Positions 1 to 6,594 are shown, counted from the stretch's first letter. The stretch: DNA of 8,634 nt from JAYXXU01 sp049301135 (GCA_049301135.1 JBAQKP010000319.1:1-8634), one strand, 5' to 3'. The notes: generated by a model from the sequence alone, not told the origin. A program made the numbers and translations.

Positions 1-794
1 CCCGCATAGTCTAAGACAGCAAGTCGCAAATGGCCTCGCGCTTGAAAATCACGAAGCTGTGCGCGAAGCCTGTGTCTTGTGATACCAGTTAGCTGTGTCA
101 ACTGTGACAGCGGCATTTGCGTCACGATGCCAAAATAGTCTGCGTGAACCAACAAAACTGCCAGCAGTAACTGAGCCGATGGTGACAAACCAATCGGATT
201 AGGTCTGATCGCTTGATACCTGACAGGCTCCAGTCTGAGCATCCAACCCTGAGTGTTATGCGGTACAAAAACCGCCTTGGAATGTCTCTTACGCAGATGA
301 GTCTGGTGTGGTTTCAGCATCCGAAGGCTAGCGATTGTACGAGCATTCAGCAGTACCAGAATGTTAAACACTCTGCCCAATGTTGATAGCAACTTCGGTT
401 CAATCGGCTGTGCAATCGACCTTTTCTGCTCTCTTATTTTTGCCAACCACTCCGGTGAAACACCATAAAGTTTTCTGATGCCACGACGCCCCGTATACGG
501 CGGCTTGTACTTCTCGATCACTCCGGCGGTTGTCAGCACATCTAGGGCGTGCTCTACCACCTCGTCTGACACACGCAAGTCCTGCGCAAGCGGTCTGACA
601 GCACCACCAAAACGCTCATCCCCATAAATCAAGAACAACCGAATCAAAAAAATCTTACCCTTTGCGTCCACTTTGGGCATGGGTGTTCTAAGCACGGCAG
701 TCACCCATTCGACAAATTTGAACCGTTCTTTGGCAGGCAATTCATGCCGCTTCGAAGGTTCGCAGAGATTGCTCTTCACCTGCACTTTAATCAT
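1..794 (-). CDS. Hypothetical protein with two winged-helix-like segments (3' end outside window)
   Basis: An uninterrupted minus-strand frame of 264 codons enters from the left edge; the C terminus is missing. I chose the ATG at 794 because AAGGG lies 8 nt upstream. An in-frame ATG at 818 has no comparable ribosome site. Two stretches look like helix-turn-helix folds. The first is at about residues 62-112: helices around LAQDLRVSDEVVEHALDVL, then a turn rich in Gly and Arg that would fit a wing. The second is at about residues 205-262, with LSQLTQLTGITRHRLRAQL as its helix-turn-helix core. The stretch between them is basic (HQTHLRKRH near 163-171). Two winged helices in one chain occur in plasmid-type replication initiators and in some element regulators, but I do not recognise the family and assign no function. 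The gene is divergent from the 966-1682 gene and shares its control region, which suggests a joint role in the element. Confidence 0.8.
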   Translation of the reverse strand, partial: MIKVQVKSNLCEPSKRHELPAKERFKFVEWVTAVLRTPMPKVDAKGKIFLIRLFLIYGDERFGGAVRPLAQDLRVSDEVVEHALDVLTTAGVIEKYKPPYTGRRGIRKLYGVSPEWLAKIREQKRSIAQPIEPKLLSTLGRVFNILVLLNARTIASLRMLKPHQTHLRKRHSKAVFVPHNTQGWMLRLEPVRYQAIRPNPIGLSPSAQLLLAVLLVHADYFGIVTQMPLSQLTQLTGITRHRLRAQLRDFQARGHLRLAVLDYA

Positions 795-965
795 CGCTAT
801 TGCCCTTGATAGCCGCATGGGAAAAACCCAGTTCCCCCGATTAAAAACCGGACTTTCACCATAGCAATATTTGCAATAATATTTACGGAATATTTGTAGA
901 ATAAAAACCATTTTTGCGAAAAATCTGGTAGGTTGGTTGTTCCTTCTGATCAAAAAGGCAGCAAC
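795..965. promoter_or_regulatory. AT-rich divergent control region with three AATATTT repeats
   Basis: This 171-bp gap separates two divergent genes and must contain both of their promoters. AATATTTG (866-873), AATATTTA (878-885) and AATATTTG (889-896) stand on the same strand with start-to-start distances of 12 and 11 bp, about one helical turn. They would therefore face the same side of the helix, as expected for a cooperative operator. Closer to the minus-strand gene the sequence TGGG-AAAAA-CCCA (818-830) could form a short hairpin in its leader. I could not place a convincing -35/-10 pair for either gene. The rightward gene has AAGG at 955-958, 7 nt before its ATG. Confidence 0.45.
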
Positions 966-1682
966 ATGGGACATCGTCAAACACCCGAACAATGGATCAG
1001 GGAAAATCCTGAAAAAGTGAAATTTGTCAGAAAGTATCTCGAAAAAAAAATTGGACTTATCACTGAAAATAGCTTTTCGTACATTGGCCTATATCCTGAA
1101 GATGCCGATGAGCGAGAGGTCTCTCTTGTACTGCGTGCGCTCAGGACTGAGATGGCGGCTGGGGGCAACCCAGCATACGCTCAACTCTATTTCGACAAAC
1201 TGAGACGTGCGTGGGATCGGGCAGAATACGCAAAGAAGCATGTCACAGTGCTACATAGCTTTTATCTAGATAAAGATACAAACGTAGAGTTTAATAGGGC
1301 GCTTAGAAGGCTGAAGAAAACAAAAAGTGAGCTGGTCGGCTATTTGCTAGCAAAGGAGTTAAAGGAGGCTTCATCCCCAGTCAATCTGGTTGCGCTACAC
1401 CAGCAAGTTAAAAAGCTTAATTTGCAAAAAGCTGAGATTGAGGCATACATGGCCACAGCGTTTGATGAGATCAATCAATTTGTATCTGAATTGAGACTCA
1501 AGGAATACGAGTACGAGATCGTCAAGGAAAAGCTGGGAACCGACATAGACAAAATTATCGAACAGCACAGCGATCAGATTCAAAAATTCAAAGACTCATC
1601 GGCAAAAGTGAACATACTGAAAAAGATTGTTACAAGACGACTCAAAGCCAAGAGCAAAAGTAAGATTGTACCTCTAGAGTGA
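966..1682 (+). CDS. Hypothetical charged, coiled-coil-like protein of the element
   Basis: This gene encodes 238 residues from the ATG at 966, which has AAGG 7 nt upstream. The frame is open back to a TTG at 933, but that start lacks a ribosome site. I do not recognise the family. The N-terminal part (residues 1-60) is a mixed segment beginning MGHRQTPEQWIRENPEKVKF. Residues 70-135 are rich in Arg, Lys and Leu and probably helical. Residues about 140-225 have long heptad-like runs rich in Lys, Glu, Leu and Ile (for example VKKLNLQKAEIEAYM) that suggest a coiled coil. The tail (219-233) is strongly basic and could touch nucleic acid. No signal peptide, membrane segment or catalytic motif is evident, so it is probably cytoplasmic. 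It is AT-richer by eye than mutS. It diverges from the winged-helix gene and converges on the integrase. It could be a structural, regulatory or defence component; the sequence does not decide. Confidence 0.8.
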   Translation: MGHRQTPEQWIRENPEKVKFVRKYLEKKIGLITENSFSYIGLYPEDADEREVSLVLRALRTEMAAGGNPAYAQLYFDKLRRAWDRAEYAKKHVTVLHSFYLDKDTNVEFNRALRRLKKTKSELVGYLLAKELKEASSPVNLVALHQQVKKLNLQKAEIEAYMATAFDEINQFVSELRLKEYEYEIVKEKLGTDIDKIIEQHSDQIQKFKDSSAKVNILKKIVTRRLKAKSKSKIVPLE

Positions 1683-1687
1683 GCCGT

Positions 1688-1704
1688 CACTATGAAGCAT
1701 AGTG
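1688..1704. terminator. Hairpin between convergent genes, possible weak terminator
   Basis: CACTATG (1688-1694) and CATAGTG (1698-1704) form a perfect 7-bp stem with a 3-nt loop. It begins 6 nt after the stop codon of the plus-strand gene and lies about 35 bp beyond the integrase stop on the other strand. There is no T run on either side, so this is not a canonical intrinsic terminator. It may still stabilise 3' ends or act bidirectionally. Confidence 0.3.
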
Positions 1705-1739
1705 CGAGAGCAGCCCTCCCGTCGGTAACACTCCCTGCT

Positions 1740-3155
1740 TCATCGAGACTCATTCTGTTGTAGGCAGGTCAAATGATCTGCCCATTTTTGCAGCCAGACT
1801 TTGCACTCAGCCTCGTATGTATGCAGGTTATAAGTTCCCTCGATCCCCTTGATTGAGTGGCCTAATACCGCTTCTGCGACCTCGCTTGGGCAACCTAATC
1901 GTGACAGCCCTGTTCTGACGGTACGCCGCAAGTCATGAGGACACCAGTCATCAATCTCGGTTAGCCATTTTTGCTCTGGGCGTAACGGCCCTTTATTTTT
2001 GACCATATCGTCGTTCTTGAGTCGCCATTTGGCCTCGCTCAATGTTTTTTGGGTGATTGGCTGTTTTGTGCGCTCTGAAGCAAACAGGTACTCTCCACCT
2101 CTGGACTGAAGATTTTTGATAAAATCAATGCATTGGTTCGAAAGCTGTACATATCGCTCTGCCTTGTTTTTCGAATCACGTAAGTGCCAGACCCCCTTAT
2201 CTAGGTCAATATCCTTCCACGATGCACCACACACCTCACCAGTACGGCAGCCCGTCCACAACGTGACAAGCAATATCCCCTTTTGGTTATAGGAAAAACC
2301 GGATGTTGGCAGCCAATTGAGCAGCTTTCGGATCTCGTCATCGCTGAGTACACGGCGGCCAGCAACAGATGTCAGTCGCACCTTGGCTTGCTTTAAACTC
2401 ATTTTTGCAGCCAGTGCTGGATTGGCAAAACTCTCCTCAAAGCGGTCTGTGCCTATGGCGTACTCGTAGGCGGCGGTCAACTCTGATAGGACGTTACCGG
2501 CTTGTACGTTTGCACCTCGCTTAATGATGGCTTGAATCATGGAAACGATTTCTTTTCTGGTCACTTCAGCGGCAGGACGTTCGCCCAGTACATGAACTGC
2601 GTCTCCGTACAGCGTGCGTCTTACCTCAGACTGGCCTTTGGGTTTACGTGCGCCAGCAATCCGCTTAAAAGTGCCAGTACGCTTGTCTTTTACCATCCGA
2701 TCCTCGATGACCTCTTGTAAGTAAAGCTCCACAAGCTCACCGACCGTCATCGGCTTTTCCAGTTCTTTTTGTGCCTCCTTTTGCGCTTTAAGTGCCAAGG
2801 CCGCCTGCTCTTCCGCCTGCTCGCATGGACAGATACCGTCGTTGCGTAGCTGCTTCAGCCTTGCGAGTTCAACCCGTGCTTGCGCCAGACTGGTGGCTGG
2901 GTACGTGCCAATCTTAATCTGTCTGGTTTTTCCGGTAGTGGGACTCTTATAGCGATAAAAAAAACTTTTGACACCAGTGGAACCACAACTGACGCGCAGA
3001 CCGATATTTTCTTCGGTATCAGACTTGTCAGGGCTGTTACTTTTCATGGTTTCAATAGCACGTACAGACAGTGCTTTTCTCGCTGAAGCAGGCGATGGCT
3101 TTTTTACACGAGTAGGCGCAGTCTCTTCCGCTTGCTGGCTTATACTAGACGTCAT
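1740..3155 (-). CDS. Tyrosine-type site-specific integrase with Arm-DNA-binding domain (DUF4102/P4-like)
   Basis: This 471-residue protein is a tyrosine recombinase that would integrate and excise the element. Residues about 25-105 match the Arm-DNA-binding (DUF4102) type, with the characteristic IKIGTYPATSLAQAR. Residues about 107-135 form an Ala/Gln/Glu/Lys-rich linker, 136-255 the SAM-like core-binding domain, and 262-455 the catalytic domain. The catalytic set appears complete: R304 (TGCRTGEV), a beta-hairpin Lys (K329 or K331), H407 and R410 (PHDLRRT), H433 (LGHS) and the nucleophile Y442 (EGTYN). The length is normal for the family. The ATG at 3155 is supported by AGGAG at 3162-3166, 6 nt upstream. 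The gene points away from mutS, with its 5' end towards the repeats at 3221-3284, the usual layout at the attachment-site end of an island. No frameshift or stop is seen, so it is likely active. Confidence 0.96.
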   Translation of the reverse strand: MTSSISQQAEETAPTRVKKPSPASARKALSVRAIETMKSNSPDKSDTEENIGLRVSCGSTGVKSFFYRYKSPTTGKTRQIKIGTYPATSLAQARVELARLKQLRNDGICPCEQAEEQAALALKAQKEAQKELEKPMTVGELVELYLQEVIEDRMVKDKRTGTFKRIAGARKPKGQSEVRRTLYGDAVHVLGERPAAEVTRKEIVSMIQAIIKRGANVQAGNVLSELTAAYEYAIGTDRFEESFANPALAAKMSLKQAKVRLTSVAGRRVLSDDEIRKLLNWLPTSGFSYNQKGILLVTLWTGCRTGEVCGASWKDIDLDKGVWHLRDSKNKAERYVQLSNQCIDFIKNLQSRGGEYLFASERTKQPITQKTLSEAKWRLKNDDMVKNKGPLRPEQKWLTEIDDWCPHDLRRTVRTGLSRLGCPSEVAEAVLGHSIKGIEGTYNLHTYEAECKVWLQKWADHLTCLQQNESR

Positions 3156-3193
3156 ATTGCTCTCCTGTTGAGGGGTCGGGACTGATTGGGCGT

Positions 3194-3210
3194 TGGCGAC
3201 TTGCTCGCCA
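3194..3210. other. Small hairpin in the integrase leader
   Basis: TGGCGA (3194-3199) and TCGCCA (3205-3209, with A at 3210) form a 6-bp stem with a 5-nt loop, between the integrase ribosome site and the junction repeats. It could influence translation or transcription of the integrase, or be incidental. Confidence 0.25.
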
Positions 3211-3220
3211 TGCTGACGCG

Positions 3221-3284
3221 CATTAGTGTGTGCCGACTACTGGTGTAGGTTACTCCAAAACCTACACTAAAACCTACACTAATG
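3221..3284. repeat. Nested inverted and tandem repeats at the element-mutS junction, candidate attachment or integrase-binding site
   Basis: GTGTAGGTT (3243-3251) and its exact inverse AACCTACAC (3259-3267) flank a 7-bp spacer, ACTCCAA. Two 9-bp arms around 7 bp resemble the core site of a tyrosine recombinase. The right arm lies in a perfect tandem duplication of the 12-mer AAACCTACACTA (3258-3269 and 3270-3281), giving a third copy of AACCTACAC at 3271-3279. An outer inverted pair, CATTAGTGT (3221-3229) and ACACTAATG (3276-3284), encloses nearly the same centre. Tandem arm-type sites beside a core are what an Arm-DNA-binding integrase would need. The alternative is an operator through which the integrase or another element protein controls the integrase gene or mutS. 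The crossover point is not shown by the sequence. Confidence 0.6.
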
Positions 3285-3303
3285 TGGTGGATTAAGGCAA
3301 ATC

Positions 3304-3331
3304 TTGACGAATGTTGATGGACGTCTATGGA
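3304..3331 (+). promoter_or_regulatory. Candidate sigma-70 promoter of mutS
   Basis: TTGACG (3304-3309) matches the -35 consensus at 5 of 6 positions. With a 16-bp spacer it is followed by TATGGA (3326-3331), a poor -10 element. It lies only 20 bp right of the junction repeats and about 58 bp before the mutS start codon. No better pair was found in the gap, but the -10 is weak, so the call is tentative. Because the element ends nearby, this may not be the ancestral promoter. Confidence 0.3.
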
Positions 3332-3388
3332 CACTTCAGCACCTCATCAGCCAGCAATAACTAATGATTTTAATAGGATTTTTTAGCC

Positions 3389-6046
3389 TTGAACATAGAC
3401 AAATCAAGCCCCGACATTTCTGGTCACACACCTATGATGCAGCAATACCTGAGCATCAAGCGTGACTATCCGCAGGCGTTGCTGTTGTATCGGATGGGGG
3501 ATTTTTATGAATTATTTTTTGACGATGCGCAGCGGGCGGTCAAGCTACTGGGCATTACCCTGACCCATCGCGGCAAATCCAGTGGCGCGCCGATTCCGAT
3601 GGCGGGTGTGCCGTATCACGCGGCTGAAGGCTATATCGCTCGCCTTGTCAAAGCCGGACAAACCGTGGTGATATGCGAACAAGTCGGCGAAGTCAACGGC
3701 AAAGGCCCCGTCGAACGCAAAGTCGTGCGGGTACTGACTGCCGGTACAGTAACCGATGATGCGCTACTGCCAAGTAAACAAAGCGTTAAACTGCTCGCAC
3801 TGCATGGCGGTAAAACACGGCAAGGTTCGCGGGTCGGGATTGCCACGTTGGAACTCTCGACCGGCCAACTGACCGTCCAAGAAATGCCGCTAGATCTGGC
3901 GCGAATCAGTATTGAATTGGCGCGACTCGCACCGGCTGAACTGCTGGTCGATGAAGATGCCAAAATCGACTTATTGCGCGAATTGGTCACGTGCCCAATC
4001 ACGCAACGACCGAATATTGATTTTGATCTGGGCAATGCCAGTAGCACACTGTGCCAACAGTTTGGTGTGGCGACACTGGCCGGTTTTGGGATTGAGCATC
4101 TGCCACTGGCGCAATCTGCCGCAGCCGCGTTGCTGCACTACGCCCGCGAAACCCAACAAAGCACACTGCCGCACATCCAGGCACCTCGACTGGAATCTGC
4201 CGATGACTTTATTGCACTTGACCCCGTGACACGGCGCAATCTGGAGATTGTCGCGCCGTTGTTTGAGCATGGCACATCGTTGTTAGAGTTGGTCGATGAT
4301 TGCCAAACCGCGATGGGCAGTCGCTTACTGGCACGCCAACTCATGCAGCCGCTGCGGGATACTGCGCTGTTAAATCAACGGTTGGATGCGATTGGCTTGC
4401 TGTTGCGCGATTATCATGACGAACCGTTGCGAATTGCTTTACAGCCGATTGGTGATGTAGAGCGCGTGCTGGGACGGGTGGCATTGGGGACAGCGCGTCC
4501 CCGCGATCTGGTGCAATTGCGTCAAACCTGCGGGCAGTTGCCATTGATTTTGCACAGTCTACAACCGGCATTGGACGATCCTGCCGCTGGTTTACTCCAA
4601 CAACATCGCCAAGCGTTACAATCCGATCAGGCAGATGGCGGCGGATTTGCTGAGGTGTATCAGCTATTACAGGCCGCGATTGTCGAGCAGCCGCCGGTCT
4701 TATTGCGTGAAGGTGGCGTAATTGCTGACGGTTACGATGCCGAGCTAGATGAGCTGCGCAGTCTGCGCGATCACGCCGGTCAACTGCTCATTGATATGGA
4801 AATCCGCGAACGCGAGCTGACCGGTATTGCCAATCTTAAAATCGGTTATAACCGTGTCAGTGGTTATTTTATCGAACTTACACGCGGTCAAGCCGAAAAC
4901 GCCCCCGCACACTTTATCCGGCGGCAAACCCTGAAAAACGCCGAGCGCTTTATCACGCCAGAACTGAAATCTTTTGAAGACAAGGTGTTGTCGAGTGACG
5001 CGCGTGCCTTACAGCGAGAGAAATTTTTATATGAGCAATTGCTGGGACAATTACAGCAACATCTCGCACCACTGCAACAGATGAGTATGGCACTGGCCGA
5101 TCTCGATGTATTGGCCAACTGGGCGCAGCAAGCACGCTTACGTCAGTGGTGTCGGCCAAGCTTTCGGCCAGATACGCGGATTCACATTCGGGCGGGACGA
5201 CATCCGGTGGTCGAAGCAGTTAGCAAGCAAGCCTTTACTGCCAACGATACCACGCTCAACGATGACACGCGCTTGCTGTTGATCACAGGGCCCAATATGG
5301 GCGGTAAATCGACCTATATGCGGCAGACCGCGCTGATTGTGTTACTCGCCTATTGCGGCAGTTTTGTGCCCGCAGCGCAGGCTGACATCGGCGCGATTGA
5401 TCGGATTTTTACCCGTATCGGTTCGGCGGATGATTTATCGTCGGGTAAATCGACTTTTATGGTCGAGATGACTGAAACAGCACAAATTTTACATCATGCC
5501 ACGGCACAATCCTTGGTGCTGATGGATGAGATCGGACGTGGCACCAGTACCTACGATGGCTTGTCGTTGGCGTGGGCGTGTGTGTTGGATTTGGCGCGGC
5601 GGATTGAGTGTTTGTGTTTATTTGCGACGCATTATTTTGAGTTGACCGAGCTAGGCGATCAGCCGCATCTGGCCAATGCGCATGTGGCGGCGCGGGAGAT
5701 CGACGGTGAGTTGATTTTATTGCATCAGGTGCATGCGGGTGCTGCGAGTAAGAGTCATGGCATTCAGGTGGCAAAACTGGCGGGGATTCCGCAAAGCGTG
5801 ATTAAAGACGCGCAGGCACGCTTACGGGTGTTAGAGCGGCAACATCGGCAGAGCCAACACGCGATTGGGCAAAATGATTTGTTTGATCAGATGCCTGATC
5901 TGGCTGAGCCAGTGGCTGAACCCATCATCATCGAGGTTGAAAAAACATCGCCCGCGTTGCAACAACTCGCCGCGCTAGACGTGGATAACCTCAGCCCGCG
6001 CCAAGCCCTCGAGCAATTGTATGCATTAAAAGCATTGTTAGGTTGA
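3389..6046 (+). CDS. mutS: DNA mismatch repair protein MutS
   Basis: MutS recognises mispaired bases and small loops in newly replicated DNA and, with ATP, recruits MutL. This copy has 885 residues, slightly longer than the 853 of E. coli. The N-terminal domain opens with HTPMMQQY and carries the mismatch-wedging Phe-Tyr-Glu motif (F39 and E41 in MGDFYELF). The ATPase has Walker A GPNMGGKST (634-642), the STFMVEMTET signature, Walker B with D713 and E714 (LVLMDEIGRGTS), and H748 in FATHYFEL. QNDLF (828-832) fits a beta-clamp-binding motif, and the C terminus (LSPRQALEQLYALKALL) fits the dimer/tetramer helices. The start appears to be TTG at 3389: it gives the expected dozen residues before HTPMMQQY, AGGA lies 10 nt upstream, and an in-frame TAG at 3374 rules out an earlier start. 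The first in-frame ATG (3434) would remove conserved residues. The gene is intact. It ends 4 bp from a convergent gene, with no obvious terminator. Confidence 0.98.
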   Translation: MNIDKSSPDISGHTPMMQQYLSIKRDYPQALLLYRMGDFYELFFDDAQRAVKLLGITLTHRGKSSGAPIPMAGVPYHAAEGYIARLVKAGQTVVICEQVGEVNGKGPVERKVVRVLTAGTVTDDALLPSKQSVKLLALHGGKTRQGSRVGIATLELSTGQLTVQEMPLDLARISIELARLAPAELLVDEDAKIDLLRELVTCPITQRPNIDFDLGNASSTLCQQFGVATLAGFGIEHLPLAQSAAAALLHYARETQQSTLPHIQAPRLESADDFIALDPVTRRNLEIVAPLFEHGTSLLELVDDCQTAMGSRLLARQLMQPLRDTALLNQRLDAIGLLLRDYHDEPLRIALQPIGDVERVLGRVALGTARPRDLVQLRQTCGQLPLILHSLQPALDDPAAGLLQQHRQALQSDQADGGGFAEVYQLLQAAIVEQPPVLLREGGVIADGYDAELDELRSLRDHAGQLLIDMEIRERELTGIANLKIGYNRVSGYFIELTRGQAENAPAHFIRRQTLKNAERFITPELKSFEDKVLSSDARALQREKFLYEQLLGQLQQHLAPLQQMSMALADLDVLANWAQQARLRQWCRPSFRPDTRIHIRAGRHPVVEAVSKQAFTANDTTLNDDTRLLLITGPNMGGKSTYMRQTALIVLLAYCGSFVPAAQADIGAIDRIFTRIGSADDLSSGKSTFMVEMTETAQILHHATAQSLVLMDEIGRGTSTYDGLSLAWACVLDLARRIECLCLFATHYFELTELGDQPHLANAHVAAREIDGELILLHQVHAGAASKSHGIQVAKLAGIPQSVIKDAQARLRVLERQHRQSQHAIGQNDLFDQMPDLAEPVAEPIIIEVEKTSPALQQLAALDVDNLSPRQALEQLYALKALLG

Positions 6047-6050
6047 CCAT

Positions 6051-6566
6051 TTAGTCTGATGGCGGGACAAACCACTCCAACTGATATCCTTCGAAAACAA
6101 ACTCATGCAGGTTCTGTTTTGATAAAATAGAGTAAAACAGAGCCTGAATAAAACTCAGGTCTTTTAAACCCAAGATGTATTCTATTGGCACTTCGTCCTC
6201 ATACACTGGCGTTGTCACTACCTCGCCTGTAATGCCGGTTTTTTTGGCAGAAAATTGCACATGCTTGTAGTCCTCTCCACTGACTCTTAAAACACCAAGT
6301 TCAGCCTGAACCCAATACTGCCAGCTCTTTCCGAGATCGGCAATTTCTTCAGGCTCAAGATAAAAATCTTGAGTCGGACTGGTAAATGAATTGAACCCAA
6401 GCGAAAATGATCCCCTGACATCATCTTGAACCAGCCGAGCAATGAATTTTTCACACCGCTCCCAATAGGCTAGGCCATCTGTGGAATGATGATCAAAATC
6501 GAATCGCTCCAGTTCAGATCTTGCATAGTAGCGGATTGTCCATACGCCCTCTAAATCGCTTCGCAT
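6051..6566 (-). CDS. Hypothetical protein, 171-172 residues
   Basis: I do not recognise this family. The start is ATG at 6566, or the GTG immediately before it at 6569. Neither has a clear Shine-Dalgarno sequence, and no other in-frame ATG exists. The protein is acidic and rich in Phe, Tyr and Trp, with mixed alpha/beta character (for example FSLGFNSFTSPTQDFYLEPE near the middle and a C terminus ending EWFVPPSD). There is no signal peptide or membrane segment, so it is probably cytoplasmic. It follows the lipoprotein gene on the same strand after about 25-28 bp and could be cotranscribed with it and translated by coupling. It is convergent with mutS, 4 bp away. By eye it is AT-richer than its neighbours, so it may be a later insertion between mutS and fdxA. 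The coherent charged, non-repetitive sequence makes it a credible gene. Confidence 0.72.
   Translation of the reverse strand: MRSDLEGVWTIRYYARSELERFDFDHHSTDGLAYWERCEKFIARLVQDDVRGSFSLGFNSFTSPTQDFYLEPEEIADLGKSWQYWVQAELGVLRVSGEDYKHVQFSAKKTGITGEVVTTPVYEDEVPIEYILGLKDLSFIQALFYSILSKQNLHEFVFEGYQLEWFVPPSD
6109..6145. repeat. Imperfect inverted repeat inside the 3' part of the hypothetical gene
   Basis: AGGTTCTGTTTT (6109-6120) and AAAACAGAGCCT (6134-6145) can pair over 12 bp, with one G-T wobble, around a 13-nt loop. The structure is within coding sequence of the minus-strand gene and about 63 bp past the mutS stop on the plus strand. It has no following T run in the plus direction. It might act as a 3'-end stabiliser for a mutS transcript, or be incidental to the codons. 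Confidence 0.35.
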
Positions 6567-6594
6567 CACTGTTTTTTACGCCTGTTTCAAACTA

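Larger units (their letters stand above)
1..3290. mobile_element. Integrase end of an integrated genetic element next to mutS (left end outside window)
   Basis: A tyrosine integrase, two genes of unrecognised function and a repeat-rich junction lie together directly upstream of the housekeeping gene mutS. Integrases of this type normally sit at one end of their element with the 5' end of the gene facing the attachment site. That places the right boundary between the integrase start (3155) and mutS (3389), most likely at the repeats of 3221-3284, with the element extending leftward past position 1. No second attachment site, tRNA gene, transposase or conjugation gene is visible, so the type of element (genomic island, satellite, prophage remnant, ICE) cannot be decided. 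The right edge given here is an inference. Confidence 0.65.

Noticed and set aside
673..864. Plus-strand open frame of 63 codons at the left side
   Set aside because: It lies antisense to the well-supported winged-helix gene and its leader, starts without a ribosome site, and its product resembles no protein I know.
933..965. TTG at 933 as start of the coiled-coil gene
   Set aside because: There is no Shine-Dalgarno sequence before it, while the ATG at 966 has AAGG at good spacing.
3258..3281. Tandem 12-mers as the beginning of a CRISPR array
   Set aside because: The two copies are directly adjacent with no spacers, and there are no cas genes nearby.
3156..3388. A tRNA gene or fragment as integration target
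   Set aside because: No cloverleaf-like pairing, T-loop or anticodon arm could be found in the junction region.
3631..4047. 138-codon minus-strand frame within mutS
   Set aside because: It is a shadow of mutS. The Ser/Arg/Thr-rich product is typical of antisense reading, and the mutS frame is beyond doubt.
3912..4229. 105-codon plus-strand frame in another phase of mutS
   Set aside because: It is a +1 shadow with no ribosome site; the MutS frame is continuous here, so it is not evidence of a frameshift.
5457..5774. 105-codon minus-strand frame opposite the MutS ATPase region
   Set aside because: The product is low-complexity and His/Pro/Thr-rich, antisense to a conserved domain.
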